Notes: generated by a model from the sequence alone, not told the origin. Positions 22,901-32,689 are shown, counted from the first letter of the stretch. The stretch: 64,000 nucleotides of DNA from Gammaproteobacteria bacterium (GCA_002746645.1 PDPU01000029.1:1-64000), one strand, 5' to 3'. A program made the numbers and translations.

Positions 22901-23296
22901 TCAGCAGACGGTGCAGATGACTTCGCCACCGATACCTTCGGCAGCGGCCTTCTGGCCGGTCATGACACCACGCGAGGTGGAGACGATGGCGACACCAAGA
23001 CCACCGAGCACAGCGGGCATGTCGTTCGCTGCACGGTACTGTCGAAGACCGGGACGGCTGTAACGACGGATCCTGTCGATGACCGGCTTGTTGTCGAAGT
23101 ACTTCAGCTTGACGGTCAGTGTCGGCTTGCCCTCGACATCGCTGGTTTCGTGGCCCAGGATGTAGCCCTCGCTTTCAAGCACATCGGCAATGCTCGACTT
23201 GAGTTTCGCTGCGGGCATGGATACCGATACCTTCCGCGCCTGCTGCCCGTTGCGAATACGGGTCAGCATGTCGGCGATGGGGTCAGACATACTCAT
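22901..23296 (-). CDS. rpsH: 30S ribosomal protein S8
   Basis: 131 residues (E. coli 130). [20 protein letters not shown] at the start and [20 protein letters not shown] near the end, with the terminal ICTVC-like sequence typical of S8. S8 binds 16S rRNA helix 21 and, in E. coli, represses the spc operon by binding mRNA near rplE. Confidence 0.98.
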   Translation of the reverse strand: MSMSDPIADMLTRIRNGQQARKVSVSMPAAKLKSSIADVLESEGYILGHETSDVEGKPTLTVKLKYFDNKPVIDRIRRYSRPGLRQYRAANDMPAVLGGLGVAIVSTSRGVMTGQKAAAEGIGGEVICTVC

Positions 23297-23352
23297 GTAG
23301 GTTGATTCTCTTGAAGTGTAGATCTCGCGTGTGGATCGGGAAGACGGTGCCG

Positions 23353-23658
23353 TTACCAGCTCGCCTTGACGAGGCCAGGTACATCACCACGCATGGCTGC
23401 CTCTCGAAGCTTGATGCGACTCAGGCCGAACTTGCGGTAGTAACCGTGCGGACGACCGGTCTGACGACAGCGGTTGCGCTGACGCGACGGAGAGGAATCA
23501 CGCGGAAGCTTCTGCAGCTGTACCACGGCGTCCATCTTCTCGTCGTAACTGCTCTCTGGCGAGGCAATGATTGCCTTCAGCTTCGCACGCCTGTCCTGGT
23601 ACTGACGAACCAGTTTCGTGCGGCGCTTCTCGCGCGCTACCATGGATTTCTTGGCCAT
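23353..23658 (-). CDS. rpsN: 30S ribosomal protein S14 (zinc-free form)
   Basis: 101 residues, the long C-minus form without paired CxxC zinc motifs. [20 protein letters not shown] and the C-terminal [20 protein letters not shown] are diagnostic. It is the only S14 seen here and sits between rplE and rpsH as usual. Confidence 0.97.
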   Translation of the reverse strand: MAKKSMVAREKRRTKLVRQYQDRRAKLKAIIASPESSYDEKMDAVVQLQKLPRDSSPSRQRNRCRQTGRPHGYYRKFGLSRIKLREAAMRGDVPGLVKASW

Positions 23659-23714
23659 TGTTCTCTGAGTCCTGTTCTGCTCCGTAAGTACCGGCGTCGT
23701 GCAGACGCGGGTTT

Positions 23715-24254
23715 CTACTGGCGGAAGGGAAAGTTGAATTTCTTCAGAAGCGACAGCGCTTCCTCATTGGTCTTTGCCGAGGTGGTGATCGTGATGTCGA
23801 GACCGCGGAGCCTGTCGACCTTGTCGTAGTCGATTTCCGGGAAGATGATCTGCTCCTTCACACCGAGACTGTAGTTACCCCGCCCGTCGAAGGATTTCGG
23901 ACTGATGCCACGGAAGTCACGGATACGCGGAATCGAGATCGATACCAGACGATCGAGGAACTCGTACATGCGTTCGCGCCTGAGGGTGACCTTGGCACCG
24001 ATCGGATAGCCGTCACGGATCTTGAAGCCGGCGATGGACTTCCGCGCCACGGTGACGACTGGCTTCTGACCGGAGATGGCCGTCATGTCGGCCACCGCAC
24101 TCTCGAGAAGCTTCTTGTCACCGACCGCCTCACCGAGCCCCATGTTCAGGGTGATCTTCTCGATGCGCGGGACTTCCATCACGCTCTTGTACTTGTGCTC
24201 TTCCATCATCGCCGGGACGATGGTGTCGCGATACTGGTCTGCTAGTCTGGCCAT
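23715..24254 (-). CDS. rplE: 50S ribosomal protein L5
   Basis: 179 residues, the E. coli length. Seen: [40 protein letters not shown] and [21 protein letters not shown]5 binds 5S rRNA and contacts P-site tRNA. It starts 2 bp after the rplX stop, which suggests coupled translation. Confidence 0.98.
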   Translation of the reverse strand: MARLADQYRDTIVPAMMEEHKYKSVMEVPRIEKITLNMGLGEAVGDKKLLESAVADMTAISGQKPVVTVARKSIAGFKIRDGYPIGAKVTLRRERMYEFLDRLVSISIPRIRDFRGISPKSFDGRGNYSLGVKEQIIFPEIDYDKVDRLRGLDITITTSAKTNEEALSLLKKFNFPFRQ

Positions 24255-24256
24255 GA

Positions 24257-24571
24257 TTAAGCGTCCACTGCCGAATCATCGGCACGGAAAAAGCGGATCT
24301 TGTTGCCGTTGTCATCGGTACGGTAGCCGATGCGCCCACCCTTCTTCGTGGCCGGATTGAACAAGGCCACGTTGGAAATGTGGATCGAGGCTTCTTTCGA
24401 CTGAATGCCGCCCGGGTCGCCCACCTGAGGGTTGCCGCGAACGTGCTTCTTGATGAGGTTGACGCCGTCGACGATCACTCGATCGCCCATGACGCGCTCG
24501 ACCTTGCCGCGCCGGCCCTTGTCCTTGCCGACGAGCACGATGACGTCATCGCCTTGCTTGATACGTTTCAT
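24257..24571 (-). CDS. rplX: 50S ribosomal protein L24
   Basis: 104 residues, the E. coli length. The KOW motif spans the N-terminus ([20 protein letters not shown]) and the family block [20 protein letters not shown] follows. L24 initiates 50S assembly and lies near the exit tunnel mouth. 51 bp after rplN. Confidence 0.97.
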   Translation of the reverse strand: MKRIKQGDDVIVLVGKDKGRRGKVERVMGDRVIVDGVNLIKKHVRGNPQVGDPGGIQSKEASIHISNVALFNPATKKGGRIGYRTDDNGNKIRFFRADDSAVDA

Positions 24572-24622
24572 GTTCTGTTACCGAGAGAGAGTTGCGGCGG
24601 CAGTGCACTGCAGGGCAAGCCC

Positions 24623-24991
24623 TTACAGCACCTCCGGAGCGAGCGAAACGATCTTCATGAATTTCTCGGTACGCAGTTCACGCGTGACCGGTCCGAAGAT
24701 ACGTGTTCCCACGGGCTCGTGCTTCTGATTGAGGATGACCGCTGCGTTCTGGTCGAAGCGGATCGAGGAACCGTCACGACGGCGTACGCCTTGACGAGTA
24801 CGTACCACCACGGCGTTGTACACCTCGCCCTTCTTCACGCGCCCCCGCGGAATGGCATCCTTGACGCTGACCTTGATGATGTCGCCCACGCGCGCGTAGC
24901 GTCGGTGCGAACCACCCAGCACCTTGATGCACTGCACACGGCGTGCGCCGCTGTTGTCCGCCACATTGAGGACAGTCTGCATTTGAATCAT
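24623..24991 (-). CDS. rplN: 50S ribosomal protein L14
   Basis: 122 residues (E. coli 123). Nearly invariant sequence: [40 protein letters not shown] and [21 protein letters not shown]14 forms an intersubunit bridge with 16S rRNA. The 83-bp gap after rpsQ is where the spc operon promoter lies in E. coli; I could not pick a clear promoter here. Confidence 0.98.
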   Translation of the reverse strand: MIQMQTVLNVADNSGARRVQCIKVLGGSHRRYARVGDIIKVSVKDAIPRGRVKKGEVYNAVVVRTRQGVRRRDGSSIRFDQNAAVILNQKHEPVGTRIFGPVTRELRTEKFMKIVSLAPEVL

Positions 24992-25074
24992 CGGTCGTTA
25001 CTCTTTCACTTTCTGTTGCCTGTCTGCCTGACGCCAGCGACGCCCGGCCAGCCTTGAGAGGCTCGTTGCTGCCC

Positions 25075-25341
25075 TTACTCGGGCGCTCCGGCCAGTACCT
25101 TGTCGAGTGTCCAGGACTTGGTTCTGGACAGTGGGCGGCACTCGCGAATACGCACGGTGTCGCCGATCTTCAGTTCATTGTTTTCGTCGTGCACGTGGTA
25201 CTTCTTGCTCTTGCGCACGTACTTGCCGTAAAGCGGATGCTTGACGAAGCGCTCGACCAGTACCACGGCGGTCTGATTCATCTTGTTGCTGGTCACGCGG
25301 CCCTGGGTGGTGCGCGTCAGTTTTGCCTGCTGTTCGCTCAT
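25075..25341 (-). CDS. rpsQ: 30S ribosomal protein S17
   Basis: 88 residues (E. coli 84). OB-fold protein recognised from [40 protein letters not shown] and [19 protein letters not shown]. 6 bp after rpmC; last gene of the S10 group. Confidence 0.97.
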   Translation of the reverse strand: MSEQQAKLTRTTQGRVTSNKMNQTAVVLVERFVKHPLYGKYVRKSKKYHVHDENNELKIGDTVRIRECRPLSRTKSWTLDKVLAGAPE

Positions 25342-25347
25342 GATGCC

Positions 25348-25548
25348 TTACGCCTCGGTCGCGTTCTTCTCGTTGATGACCGTCTTGATGCGAGCGATAT
25401 CGCGTCGCACGCGCTTGTAGTTGTGGGTCTTGATCTCGAGACCGCCTCCCTCCTGCATGCGGAGGTTGAACTGCTCGCGATAGAGCTTGTTCATCTCGTC
25501 GTTGAGCTCGCCAACGGACTTCTCACGCAGATCGCCTGCCTTGCTCAT
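25348..25548 (-). CDS. rpmC: 50S ribosomal protein L29
   Basis: 66 residues (E. coli 63), a helical hairpin: [20 protein letters not shown] and [20 protein letters not shown]. It sits at the exit tunnel next to L23, where signal-recognition particle and trigger factor dock. The start shares one base with the rplP stop. Confidence 0.96.
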   Translation of the reverse strand: MSKAGDLREKSVGELNDEMNKLYREQFNLRMQEGGGLEIKTHNYKRVRRDIARIKTVINEKNATEA

Positions 25549-25961
25549 TACATTGCACTCCTGATGACGAAGGCGGTTTCGATCGGAAGTTTCGCGGCGG
25601 CGAGCTGAAACGCTTCACGCGCGACTTCCTCGGTGACACCTTCCATCTCGTAGAGCATCTTGCCGGGCTGGATTCTGGCCACCCAGTACTCCACGTTGCC
25701 CTTGCCCTTGCCCATGCGAACCTCGATGGGCTTCTTGGTAATCGGCGTATCGGGAAAGATGCGAATCCAGATCTTGCCGCCACGCTTGATGTGACGTGTC
25801 ATGGCACGACGTGCTGCCTCGATCTGGCGCGCGGTCAGCCGACCACGACCGGTAGCCTTGAGACCGTATTCGCCGAAGCTCACGCGGTTGCCGTTCTGCG
25901 CAAGCCCCCGGTTGCGACCGGTCTGCTGCTTGCGAAATTTGGTACGTTTCGGTTGAAGCAT
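25548..25961 (-). CDS. rplP: 50S ribosomal protein L16
   Basis: 137 residues (E. coli 136). [20 protein letters not shown], then [20 protein letters not shown] and [20 protein letters not shown]. The [16 protein letters not shown] motif containing the arginine hydroxylated in E. coli is present. L16 shapes the A-site tRNA elbow-binding region. Confidence 0.98.
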   Translation of the reverse strand: MLQPKRTKFRKQQTGRNRGLAQNGNRVSFGEYGLKATGRGRLTARQIEAARRAMTRHIKRGGKIWIRIFPDTPITKKPIEVRMGKGKGNVEYWVARIQPGKMLYEMEGVTEEVAREAFQLAAAKLPIETAFVIRSAM

Positions 25962-25987
25962 GGTTCTCTGGACTTCTCTTCAGGGCC

Positions 25988-26671
25988 TTATTTACTGGCC
26001 GTGGCGGATGCCGTCTTGGCCCGCTTTTCATCGAGGTCGAAGACTTCGCCGTGGCAGATCCACACCTTGATGCCGATGACACCGTAGGTGGTGTGCGCTT
26101 CGGCAGTGCCGTAGTCGATGTCGGCACGCAGGGTGTGCAACGGCACACGACCATCGTGATACCACTCGCGGCGTGCGATTTCAGCGCCGTTGAGGCGACC
26201 CGAGACGGCGATCTTCACGCCCTGGGCACCGAGGCGCATGGTGTTCGTGAGCACGCGCTTCATGGCGCGGCGGAACATCACGCGGCGCTCGAGCTGCTGT
26301 GCGACACCTTCGGCAACGAGCTGCGCGTCGAGTTCGGGTTTCCTGATCTCGGCGATGTTGATCTTGACGTTGTTGATGTTGACACCGACCATCGGCGCGA
26401 TCGCGCGGCGGAGACGCTCGACGTCTTCACCCTTCTTGCCGATGACGATGCCGGGTCGCGCCGAATGGATCGTGATGATGATCGACTTCGCCGGGCGCTG
26501 GATCTGAATGCGGCCGACCGAGGCGTGCGAGAGTTCCTTCTTGAGGAACCGGCGGATCCGGATGTCGTCGTTGAGGTAATCGGCATAGTCTTCGTTGCCG
26601 GCATACCAGGTGGAATTCCAGTCTTGCGAAATGCCGAGACGAATACCGATCGGATGTACTTTCTGTCCCAC
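25988..26671 (-). CDS. rpsC: 30S ribosomal protein S3
   Basis: 227 residues (E. coli 233). [20 protein letters not shown] at the start; the KH domain [18 protein letters not shown]; and the C-terminal block [21 protein letters not shown]3 forms part of the mRNA entry channel helicase. 3 bp after rplV. Confidence 0.98.
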   Translation of the reverse strand: MGQKVHPIGIRLGISQDWNSTWYAGNEDYADYLNDDIRIRRFLKKELSHASVGRIQIQRPAKSIIITIHSARPGIVIGKKGEDVERLRRAIAPMVGVNINNVKINIAEIRKPELDAQLVAEGVAQQLERRVMFRRAMKRVLTNTMRLGAQGVKIAVSGRLNGAEIARREWYHDGRVPLHTLRADIDYGTAEAHTTYGVIGIKVWICHGEVFDLDEKRAKTASATASK

Positions 26672-26674
26672 GGA

Positions 26675-27013
26675 TCAGCTCCTTCCGTCTGACACGGTTA
26701 CGGTGATGTGACTGGTGCGCTTGATGATGCGGTTGCCACGACCCTTGGCACGAGCGCGCATGCGCTTCATGACGGGACCGGGGTTGACCTGCACCGCTGA
26801 CACCCTGAGTTCGTCGATGTCGGCACCTTCGTTGTGTTCGGCACTGGCGATGGCGCTGTCAACCAGCTTCTTCATCAGGACGCCGGCCTTCTTCTCGCTG
26901 AACATCAGTACCTCGAGCGCGCTTTCCACGGGCAGCCCGCGAATCTGGTCCGCCACGAGGCGCACCTTCTGCGGCGAGATGCGCGCCATCCTGAGAGTCG
27001 ATTCGACTTGCAT
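26675..27013 (-). CDS. rplV: 50S ribosomal protein L22
   Basis: 112 residues (E. coli 110). ATG at 27013 is fixed by the conserved [20 protein letters not shown]; the frame stays open upstream through rpsS but with no homology. The tunnel-constriction hairpin [20 protein letters not shown] and the end [10 protein letters not shown] are present. 2 bp after rpsS. Confidence 0.97.
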   Translation of the reverse strand: MQVESTLRMARISPQKVRLVADQIRGLPVESALEVLMFSEKKAGVLMKKLVDSAIASAEHNEGADIDELRVSAVQVNPGPVMKRMRARAKGRGNRIIKRTSHITVTVSDGRS

Positions 27014-27015
27014 GA

Positions 27016-27288
27016 CTACCTCGATTTCTTGTCGGCCACGTGACCTCGGTAGGTACGCGTGGCAGCGAATTCGCCGAGCTTGTGCCCGACCATGTTCTCG
27101 GAAACCAGCACCGGCACGTGCTGACGACCGTTGTGAACGGCAATCGTCAGGCCGACCATGTCGGGCAGGATCATCGAGCGACGCGACCATGTCTTGATCG
27201 GACGCTTGCTGTTGGCTGCACGCGCTTCGTCGACCTTTTTCACCAGATGGTGATCGACGAACGGGCCTTTCTTGAGTGAACGTGGCAC
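27016..27288 (-). CDS. rpsS: 30S ribosomal protein S19
   Basis: 90 residues (E. coli 92). [40 protein letters not shown] and [20 protein letters not shown] identify S19, which partners S13 in the 30S head. Confidence 0.98.
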   Translation of the reverse strand: MPRSLKKGPFVDHHLVKKVDEARAANSKRPIKTWSRRSMILPDMVGLTIAVHNGRQHVPVLVSENMVGHKLGEFAATRTYRGHVADKKSR

Positions 27289-27303
27289 GGGATCTACCTC
27301 CGG

Positions 27304-28134
27304 TTATTTCCTGCGGCTGCGACGACGCACGATCATGTTGTTGGTGCGCTTGTTGGAGCGAGTCTTGTGACCCTTGGTGGGTGTGCCCCAGGGGCTGACC
27401 GGATGACGACCACCCGATGTTCGGCCTTCACCGCCACCGTGCGGGTGATCGACGGGGTTCATGGCGACACCACGAACCGTCGGGCGGACACCCTTCCAGC
27501 GCCTGGCTCCGGCCTTGCCGAGCTTCTGCAGCGAGTGCTCCTGATTGCCGACCTCGCCAACGGTGGCACGGCAGTCGGCGAGTACGCGACGGGTCTCACC
27601 CGAGCGAAGACGCAGCGTTGCATACTGACCTTCACGTGCGACGAGTTGCGCAGAGCCACCGGCAGTACGCACCATCTGGGCGCCTCGGCCGGGCTTGAGT
27701 TCCACGGCGTGCACGGTGGTGCCGACGGGAATGTTGCTCAGGGGCAGACAGTTGCCGTTCCTGATCGGCGCTTCGCGACCGGACATGAGCGTGTCACCCT
27801 GCTGCACGCGGCGCGGCGCGAGGATGTAACGACGCTCGCCATCGGCGTACTTCAGCAGTGCGATGTTGGCGGTGCGGTTCGGATCGTATTCGATGCGCTC
27901 GACAACGGCGGGAATGCCATCCTTGTTGCGCTTGAAATCGATGATGCGGTAACGACGCTTGTGACCACCACCGATGTGACGCGTGGTAATGCGCCCCTTG
28001 TTGTTGCGACCACCGGACTTGCCGAGCTTCTCGAGCAGCGGCTCGTGCGGCCTCTCTTTCGAGAGTTCGCGATTGGTCACGCTGACCTTGAAGCGGCGAC
28101 CCGGCGATGTCGGCTTGGATTTGACCAGTGCCAT
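27304..28134 (-). CDS. rplB: 50S ribosomal protein L2
   Basis: 276 residues (E. coli 273). Starts [20 protein letters not shown]. The peptidyl-transferase-proximal segment [20 protein letters not shown] with the key histidine is intact, and the end is the basic [12 protein letters not shown]. The frame extends upstream to 28233, overlapping rplW, without family support. Confidence 0.98.
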   Translation of the reverse strand: MALVKSKPTSPGRRFKVSVTNRELSKERPHEPLLEKLGKSGGRNNKGRITTRHIGGGHKRRYRIIDFKRNKDGIPAVVERIEYDPNRTANIALLKYADGERRYILAPRRVQQGDTLMSGREAPIRNGNCLPLSNIPVGTTVHAVELKPGRGAQMVRTAGGSAQLVAREGQYATLRLRSGETRRVLADCRATVGEVGNQEHSLQKLGKAGARRWKGVRPTVRGVAMNPVDHPHGGGEGRTSGGRHPVSPWGTPTKGHKTRSNKRTNNMIVRRRSRRK

Positions 28135-28141
28135 CTCGAAA

Positions 28142-28441
28142 TTACCCCTCCATTCCGGTGAAGTCCAGATCCTGGCCTTCGGCGAGTCGAACAACGGCTT
28201 TCTTCCAGTCGGAACGCTTGCCGACGGTGGCACCGAAGCGCTTCACCTTGCCGTTGACATTGATGATCTGCACGCTGTCGACCTTGACGTCGAACAGCTT
28301 TTCCACGGCCTTCCGCACTTCGGGCTTGGTCGCATCCCTCGCGACTCGAAAGGTGTGACGACCTTCCATTTCCGAAGCGATCGTGGACTTTTCCGACACA
28401 TGCGGCGCGAGAAGCACCTGATAAAGACGTTGCTCGTTCAC
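28142..28441 (-). CDS. rplW: 50S ribosomal protein L23
   Basis: 99 residues (E. coli 100). [20 protein letters not shown], then [20 protein letters not shown] and VNTLNVKGK-like [18 protein letters not shown]23 is the docking site for SRP and trigger factor at the tunnel exit. The start overlaps the rplD stop by 4 bp. Confidence 0.97.
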   Translation of the reverse strand: MNEQRLYQVLLAPHVSEKSTIASEMEGRHTFRVARDATKPEVRKAVEKLFDVKVDSVQIINVNGKVKRFGATVGKRSDWKKAVVRLAEGQDLDFTGMEG

Positions 28442-29040
28442 GCGAGACGCTCCTCGAGTTTCTTGATGGCCGCAGTGGTGGCGACGATCTTCGGGTGACG
28501 CACGAGGCTCACGGGATCGACACCTTCGACATCGAGTACCTGCACATTGGGCAGGTTACGCGCGGCAAGATAGATATTCTCGGTCACTTCGTCGAGAAGG
28601 ACAAGACACCTGGCGGCGTCGAGTTCGGCGAGACGATCACGCATCAGGCGCGTCTTCGGCTCGTTGATGATCATGTCGTCAACCACCACGAGACTGCCTT
28701 CGGCGGCTGCATGCGACAGGATCGAGCGGAGTGCGCCGCGATACATCTTCTTGTTGACCTTCTGCGAATAATCGCGCGGCTTCGCAGCGAAAGTGACGCC
28801 ACCGCCCGTCCAGAGAGGACTGCGAATGGTGCCGGCACGGGCACGACCGGTGCCCTTCTGCCGCCACGGCTTGGTGCCACCGCCACTGACTTCCGAACGC
28901 GTCTTCTGGGCGACGGTGCCCGCGCGCGCGCCAGCGAGGTAGGCAGTGACGATCTGATGCACCAGACCTTCGTTGTAGCTTGCGCCGAACACTGCATCGG
29001 ATACCGATACCGCGCCGCCGCCATGTGTCTTGAGCTCCAT
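28438..29040 (-). CDS. rplD: 50S ribosomal protein L4
   Basis: 200 residues (E. coli 201). [20 protein letters not shown], the tunnel loop [20 protein letters not shown] and [18 protein letters not shown]. In E. coli, L4 also represses its own operon through the S10 leader; here the operon begins with rplC instead of rpsJ, so that control may differ. 12 bp after rplC. Confidence 0.98.
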   Translation of the reverse strand: MELKTHGGGAVSVSDAVFGASYNEGLVHQIVTAYLAGARAGTVAQKTRSEVSGGGTKPWRQKGTGRARAGTIRSPLWTGGGVTFAAKPRDYSQKVNKKMYRGALRSILSHAAAEGSLVVVDDMIINEPKTRLMRDRLAELDAARCLVLLDEVTENIYLAARNLPNVQVLDVEGVDPVSLVRHPKIVATTAAIKKLEERLA

Positions 29041-29052
29041 CGTCTAGCCCCT

Positions 29053-29709
29053 TCAGTTCCTGGCTCGTTTGGTTTTGGACGCAGGACGGATGATCACGTC
29101 GCCACCTTCAGGCCCCGGCACCGGCCCGCGAATCAGGATGACGCCCTTGTCGGCGTCAACGCGAACCACGCGGAGGTTCTGGGTGGTGGTACGCACGGCA
29201 CCCATGTGGCCCGCCATCTTCTTGCCCTTGAACACGCGACCCGGAGTCTGGTTCTGACCGATCGAACCCGGCGCCCGGTGCGAGAGCGAGTTGCCGTGAG
29301 TGGCATCCTGCATGCGGAAGTTGTGACGCTTCACACCGCCCGCGAAACCCTTGCCGATACTGGTACCGGTGACGTCGACCTTCTGGTCGACCTCGAAGAG
29401 ATCGAGGCCGACTTCGCCGCCGACTTCGATTTCGGCCGCCTTGTCGTCACCCTCGGTGCGGAACTCCCAGAGGCCGCGACCGGCTTCGACACCGCTGCTG
29501 GCAAAATGCCCGGCTTCGGCCTTGTTGAGGTGTGACGCCTTCTTCTCACCAGTGGTGACCTGTACCGCCGCGTAGCCGTCGGACTCGGGCGACTTCACCG
29601 CGGTAACACGGTTGCTGGTCACTTCAATGACCGTGACAGGCGTGGCAGCACCCGTTTCGTCAAAGACGCGAGTCATGCCGAGCTTGCGGCCAATCAGACC
29701 CAAAGCCAT
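29053..29709 (-). CDS. rplC: 50S ribosomal protein L3
   Basis: 218 residues (E. coli 209). [20 protein letters not shown] at the start, then [20 protein letters not shown] with the glutamine region methylated in E. coli, and [21 protein letters not shown]3 initiates 50S assembly. It is the first gene of the supercluster here; rpsJ, which normally precedes it, is absent. GGAGATAACC precedes the ATG. Confidence 0.98.
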   Translation of the reverse strand: MALGLIGRKLGMTRVFDETGAATPVTVIEVTSNRVTAVKSPESDGYAAVQVTTGEKKASHLNKAEAGHFASSGVEAGRGLWEFRTEGDDKAAEIEVGGEVGLDLFEVDQKVDVTGTSIGKGFAGGVKRHNFRMQDATHGNSLSHRAPGSIGQNQTPGRVFKGKKMAGHMGAVRTTTQNLRVVRVDADKGVILIRGPVPGPEGGDVIIRPASKTKRARN

Positions 29710-30029
29710 GGTTATCTCCAGAAATCGACAGATTCAGAGTTCGCGCGAAGCCTCTCCTGGCACCCGGACGCCCCATTTTTCAACGTCGACAACGCCGGAC
29801 GGCAACCAGTGGGGCTGCCTGACAGGCGTTGATTCGGGAGCGACGCCAGCGCGTCACGGCGCGGAGGAATCGTCTGCACAAACACATCGACCCAATGGGA
29901 AAAGCCACATCAGGTCAGGTAGCTCGCCATCATAGCATGATGAAATGCAGCGTGCTACCGCTTGCCGTTAATTTTTCACCGAAGCGGTACACACGTCTGG
30001 ATGAGGAAATGGTGCCCGCCACCCAGCCG
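29710..30029 (-). other. Promoter and leader of the ribosomal operon (320 bp without a gene)
   Basis: Lies between rplC and the fumarylacetoacetate-hydrolase-family gene, both on the minus strand. It holds the candidate extended -10 promoter at 29929-29937, giving a leader of about 210 nt. The leader contains inverted-repeat arms GCCCCA (29770-29775) and TGGGGC (29810-29815) with further GC-rich inverted segments, so it could fold. I found no rpsJ frame on either strand. Autoregulation by a ribosomal protein is plausible but unproven. Confidence 0.6.
29929..29937 (-). promoter_or_regulatory. Candidate extended -10 promoter for the rplC operon
   Basis: The minus strand reads TGCTATGAT, an extended -10 (TGn TATGAT). 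The sequence 17 bp upstream, TAGCAC, is a poor -35, consistent with reliance on the TGn element. It is the best sigma-70-like site in the gap ahead of rplC. Confidence 0.5.
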
Positions 30030-30911
30030 TCACTCCGGCTCTTCCGCTACCACCGGGTTCCGGCAGGTGCCGATGCCGTCGATCTCGACTTCCACCACCT
30101 CGCCGGCCTGCAACCAGCGCGGTGGCGTGCGCCCGAAGCCAACCCCGGGCGGCGTGCCGGTGGCGATCAGGTCGCCGGGTTCCAGAGTGGCGAACTCGGA
30201 AGCCGCAGCGATGATGTCCGCTACCGAGAACAGCATGTCGGCCGTGGTCGATTCCTGCATGACTTCGCCGTCGATGCGGGTACGAATGCCTACGCCATGA
30301 GCACCGTCGGGCAATTCATCGGGGGTGACCACGACCGGGCCGACGGCGCCCGTGGCATCGAAGTTCTTGCCCGCGGTCCACTGCGGCGTGCGTTTCTGGA
30401 AGTCGCGCACCGAGCCATCGTTGAAGGTGGTGTAGCCGAACACGTGTTCGAGGCCCCGTTCGGCCTTGATGTAGCGCCCCGCCCTGCCGATCACGATCAT
30501 GAGTTCGGCCTCGAAATCGAGTTCTTCGGACACCAGCGGCAGCAGCATCGGCTGACCACTCGCGACAAGCGAGGTCCGCGAACGCATGAAAAAGACCGGA
30601 AACGAAGTGGGTTTCGACCCGCCACCCTCCTTGATGTGTTCGAGATAGTTGAGCCCGAGACAGAGGATCTTTCCCGGATTCGCGATCGGCAGGGTGGGTT
30701 CGATCTCGGTCAGGGGCACCTTGTCCTTCCGGCGCGCTTCGCGGGACACGGCAATCACCTTGGCGGTGTCGATGCGACCATCGGCAAGCGCCGCGAGATC
30801 GGTACCGATCGCCGGCATCAGCAAGGTCAGATTGACGGCGGTGTCGGCGGGGTCGTCGACCAGAAGCCAGACACCTGACTTGCCGTTGTGCCTTCCAGCG
30901 AGAAATTTCAT
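30030..30911 (-). CDS. Fumarylacetoacetate hydrolase family protein
   Basis: 293 residues, cytosolic. The catalytic FAH domain covers about residues 75-285: ILCLGLNYLEHIKEGG, the metal-binding LDFEAELMIVIGR, then FGYTTFNDGSVRDFQKRTPQ with GKNFDATGAVGPVVV, and TGTPPGVGFGR. The family includes fumarylacetoacetases, acylpyruvate hydrolases and 2-hydroxyhepta-2,4-diene-1,7-dioate isomerases; the substrate cannot be read from sequence and neighbours do not help. ATG at 30911 (MKFLAGRHNGKSGVW) has GGAAACGAG upstream; a longer in-frame start at 31010 lacks family similarity. Confidence 0.9.
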   Translation of the reverse strand: MKFLAGRHNGKSGVWLLVDDPADTAVNLTLLMPAIGTDLAALADGRIDTAKVIAVSREARRKDKVPLTEIEPTLPIANPGKILCLGLNYLEHIKEGGGSKPTSFPVFFMRSRTSLVASGQPMLLPLVSEELDFEAELMIVIGRAGRYIKAERGLEHVFGYTTFNDGSVRDFQKRTPQWTAGKNFDATGAVGPVVVTPDELPDGAHGVGIRTRIDGEVMQESTTADMLFSVADIIAAASEFATLEPGDLIATGTPPGVGFGRTPPRWLQAGEVVEVEIDGIGTCRNPVVAEEPE

Positions 30912-31055
30912 GGCTCGTTTCCGGGTTGCGTGTGTTCGGATACGCTGCAGGAATCCCTTCATCGCACCCGACCTTCCCGCATGGTAGCGTTGCCCGACGG
31001 GGAAAGGCAATTCGCTGCGCCGTCACAGCGTCGGCTTCCTGCCACGCACCATCGG

Positions 31056-31079
31056 AAAAGGGGCAGATCTCTCTGCCCC
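31056..31079 (-). terminator. Rho-independent terminator downstream of the DUF2852 gene
   Basis: Perfect 8-bp stem GGGGCAGA / TCTGCCCC with a 4-nt loop; on the minus strand it is followed by TTTTCC. It lies 72 bp past the stop of the minus-strand DUF2852 gene. Confidence 0.75.
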
Positions 31080-31151
31080 TCACCCTGCGACACCGCCGCA
31101 ACTCGTACCACGCCCTTCCGGAGGGGCGCGTCATGCCATCACCACTAGGAT

Positions 31152-31697
31152 TCAGGCACGGTCACCTGTAACCGGCGCGTCGGCCATGAAGCGGTTGAAC
31201 TCCTCTTCGTCGGCACGGCGCTGCGCTTTCTCGCGGAATGCCTCGAAGCGACGCGAACGCTCGCGCACCTCATCGCGCATCTCGCGGATGCGATCCATCT
31301 GCGCCTGCTGGTATTCGTTGAATACGCTGTTGTCGGAATGGATGCTCGTGAATCGCGGCATGTCACGATCCCCGCGGAAACGCACCCACTGCTCCCTGAT
31401 GGCACCCGGGAGTTCCCGGACATGGCGACCACTCATGACCCAGAACAGCACGAAGAGCCCGAGCGGCCAGAACAGGACAAAGCCGACCACCATGGCAACG
31501 ATGTTCGCCGGGGTCCAGCGCCCGCGACACTTCTGCCACTGACGGCGACCGTAACGCCGCTGGCAGCAACCACGACGGTGACCGCGTCGGCGATGCCGAT
31601 GTCCTGCATGCTCGTGAGACTCATGCTGCCCCATCGATTCCTCGTGTTCCGGTGTCACGTCGTGCGTCTCATTTTCGTTCGAATTTGAATTCGTCAT
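31152..31697 (-). CDS. DUF2852-like small membrane protein
   Basis: 181 residues. The N-terminal 60 residues are hydrophilic and rich in His, Arg and Glu (GQHESHEHAGHRHRRRGHRR). One hydrophobic hairpin follows, NIVAMVVGFVLFWPLGLFVL onwards, matching the FWPLG core of DUF2852. The C-terminal part is a charged coiled coil (QMDRIREMRDEVRERSRRFE). Function is unknown; the His-rich stretch could bind metal. ATG at 31697 has GAGGG 6 nt upstream; a TTG at 31703 is an alternative. It is divergent from a TetR regulator, which probably controls it. Confidence 0.8.
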   Translation of the reverse strand: MTNSNSNENETHDVTPEHEESMGQHESHEHAGHRHRRRGHRRGCCQRRYGRRQWQKCRGRWTPANIVAMVVGFVLFWPLGLFVLFWVMSGRHVRELPGAIREQWVRFRGDRDMPRFTSIHSDNSVFNEYQQAQMDRIREMRDEVRERSRRFEAFREKAQRRADEEEFNRFMADAPVTGDRA

Positions 31698-31789
31698 CTT
31701 CAACCCTCACTACAAGTGGACATCGCGAAGCTCTTCATTCGACAGTGCTCATGGCTCTCGAGTGACACTCCGCAGACTCAACCCAATGC

Positions 31790-31800
31790 GAACACTGTTC
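31790..31800. promoter_or_regulatory. Inverted repeat GAACACTGTTC in the DUF2852/tetR divergent region
   Basis: Perfect 11-bp inverted repeat (GAACA-C-TGTTC) 93 bp upstream of the DUF2852 start. It shares the GTTC/GAAC half-site character with the second palindrome near the regulator gene and is a candidate operator. Confidence 0.4.
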
Positions 31801-31851
31801 ACATCAAGATACGGACATTGCCGTCCGATTGCAACACTCAGGCACAGGAAA

Positions 31852-31870
31852 TGTTCACAATGTTAACATT
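31852..31870. promoter_or_regulatory. Candidate TetR operator upstream of the regulator gene
   Basis: TGTTCACAATGTTAACATT contains a perfect 12-bp palindrome AATGTTAACATT (31859-31870) and two direct TGTTnACA half-sites 9 bp apart. It sits 36 bp before the regulator start codon, suitable for autorepression and control of the divergent membrane gene. Confidence 0.5.
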
Positions 31871-31906
31871 GCCTTCGGAAATCCCTGAGAAAATCAGGAA
31901 GTCATC

Positions 31907-32608
31907 ATGAAGAAAACGCCGGAGGGCGCCGGATGCGGGCCGAAAGGCCGCCGGAGAAACCCACCGCAAGGCATTCACAAGCGACGCGGCTGCTATCACC
32001 ACGGCAATCTCGCCGATTCGCTGCTCGATGCCGTCGATGAAATGGCCACCCGTTTCGGCCTCGAAGCGGTCACCCTGCGCGGTTGTGCCAAGATCACGGG
32101 CGTCTCGCCATCATCGGCCTTTCGTCACTATGCCGACAAGCGCGCATTGCTGACCGCCTTCGCCACCCGCGCCCTGAACGAACTCGGTGAAACCATGCAT
32201 GTCGCCGCCAGAGAGGCGGAAGCGTCGAGTGACGATGCCTTCACCGCCGTCGCCCTTGCCTACGTGCGTTTCGCGCTCGTCAAGCCCGCGCTGTTCCGCG
32301 CCATGTGGAAGGAAGAAAGCATCTATTCGCACGATGCAGACTACGTCGCCGCGGCGCGCGAACTGAGCTGCTTCCTGACCAGCGGTTTTGCCGACACCCT
32401 GCACGATGATGACCCGATGAGCTTCAGCGATGAAGAGCTTCTCGCCTGGTCAGCCGTGCATGGGCTGGCAAGCCTCATGATCGACGGCCCGATCGCCGGC
32501 GAGGGTGATATCGAGTTACAGTTGAACCGCGCTCGCGGGATGATTGCAGCACTCGGCACGAACCTCTCCGCCCGGCCGACCCACCCCGACGACAAGCGCA
32601 AACCGTAG
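31907..32608 (+). CDS. TetR/AcrR family regulator with WHG-type C-terminal domain
   Basis: 233 residues. The N-terminal helix-turn-helix is at about residues 30-75 (GNLADSLLDAVDEMATRFGL, VTLRGCAKITGVSPSSAFRH, YADKRALLTAFAT). The C-terminal ligand-binding part has LAWSAVHGLASLMIDGPI, the WHG motif of TetR_C_33. A basic 28-residue N-terminal extension (KGRRRNPPQGIHKRRG) precedes the HTH. AGGAAG lies just upstream of ATG 31907. It is divergent from the DUF2852 gene, with palindromes between them, and the MATE exporter gene lies 81 bp downstream, so either may be a target. Confidence 0.9.
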   Translation: MKKTPEGAGCGPKGRRRNPPQGIHKRRGCYHHGNLADSLLDAVDEMATRFGLEAVTLRGCAKITGVSPSSAFRHYADKRALLTAFATRALNELGETMHVAAREAEASSDDAFTAVALAYVRFALVKPALFRAMWKEESIYSHDADYVAAARELSCFLTSGFADTLHDDDPMSFSDEELLAWSAVHGLASLMIDGPIAGEGDIELQLNRARGMIAALGTNLSARPTHPDDKRKP

Positions 32609-32689
32609 CCACACAGCCAGTCACCGGTTGCAGGCTTTCCAGCGCCGGTGGGCACGACCCGCCGGCAACCCTCGTTTCAGGGCCTGTCG

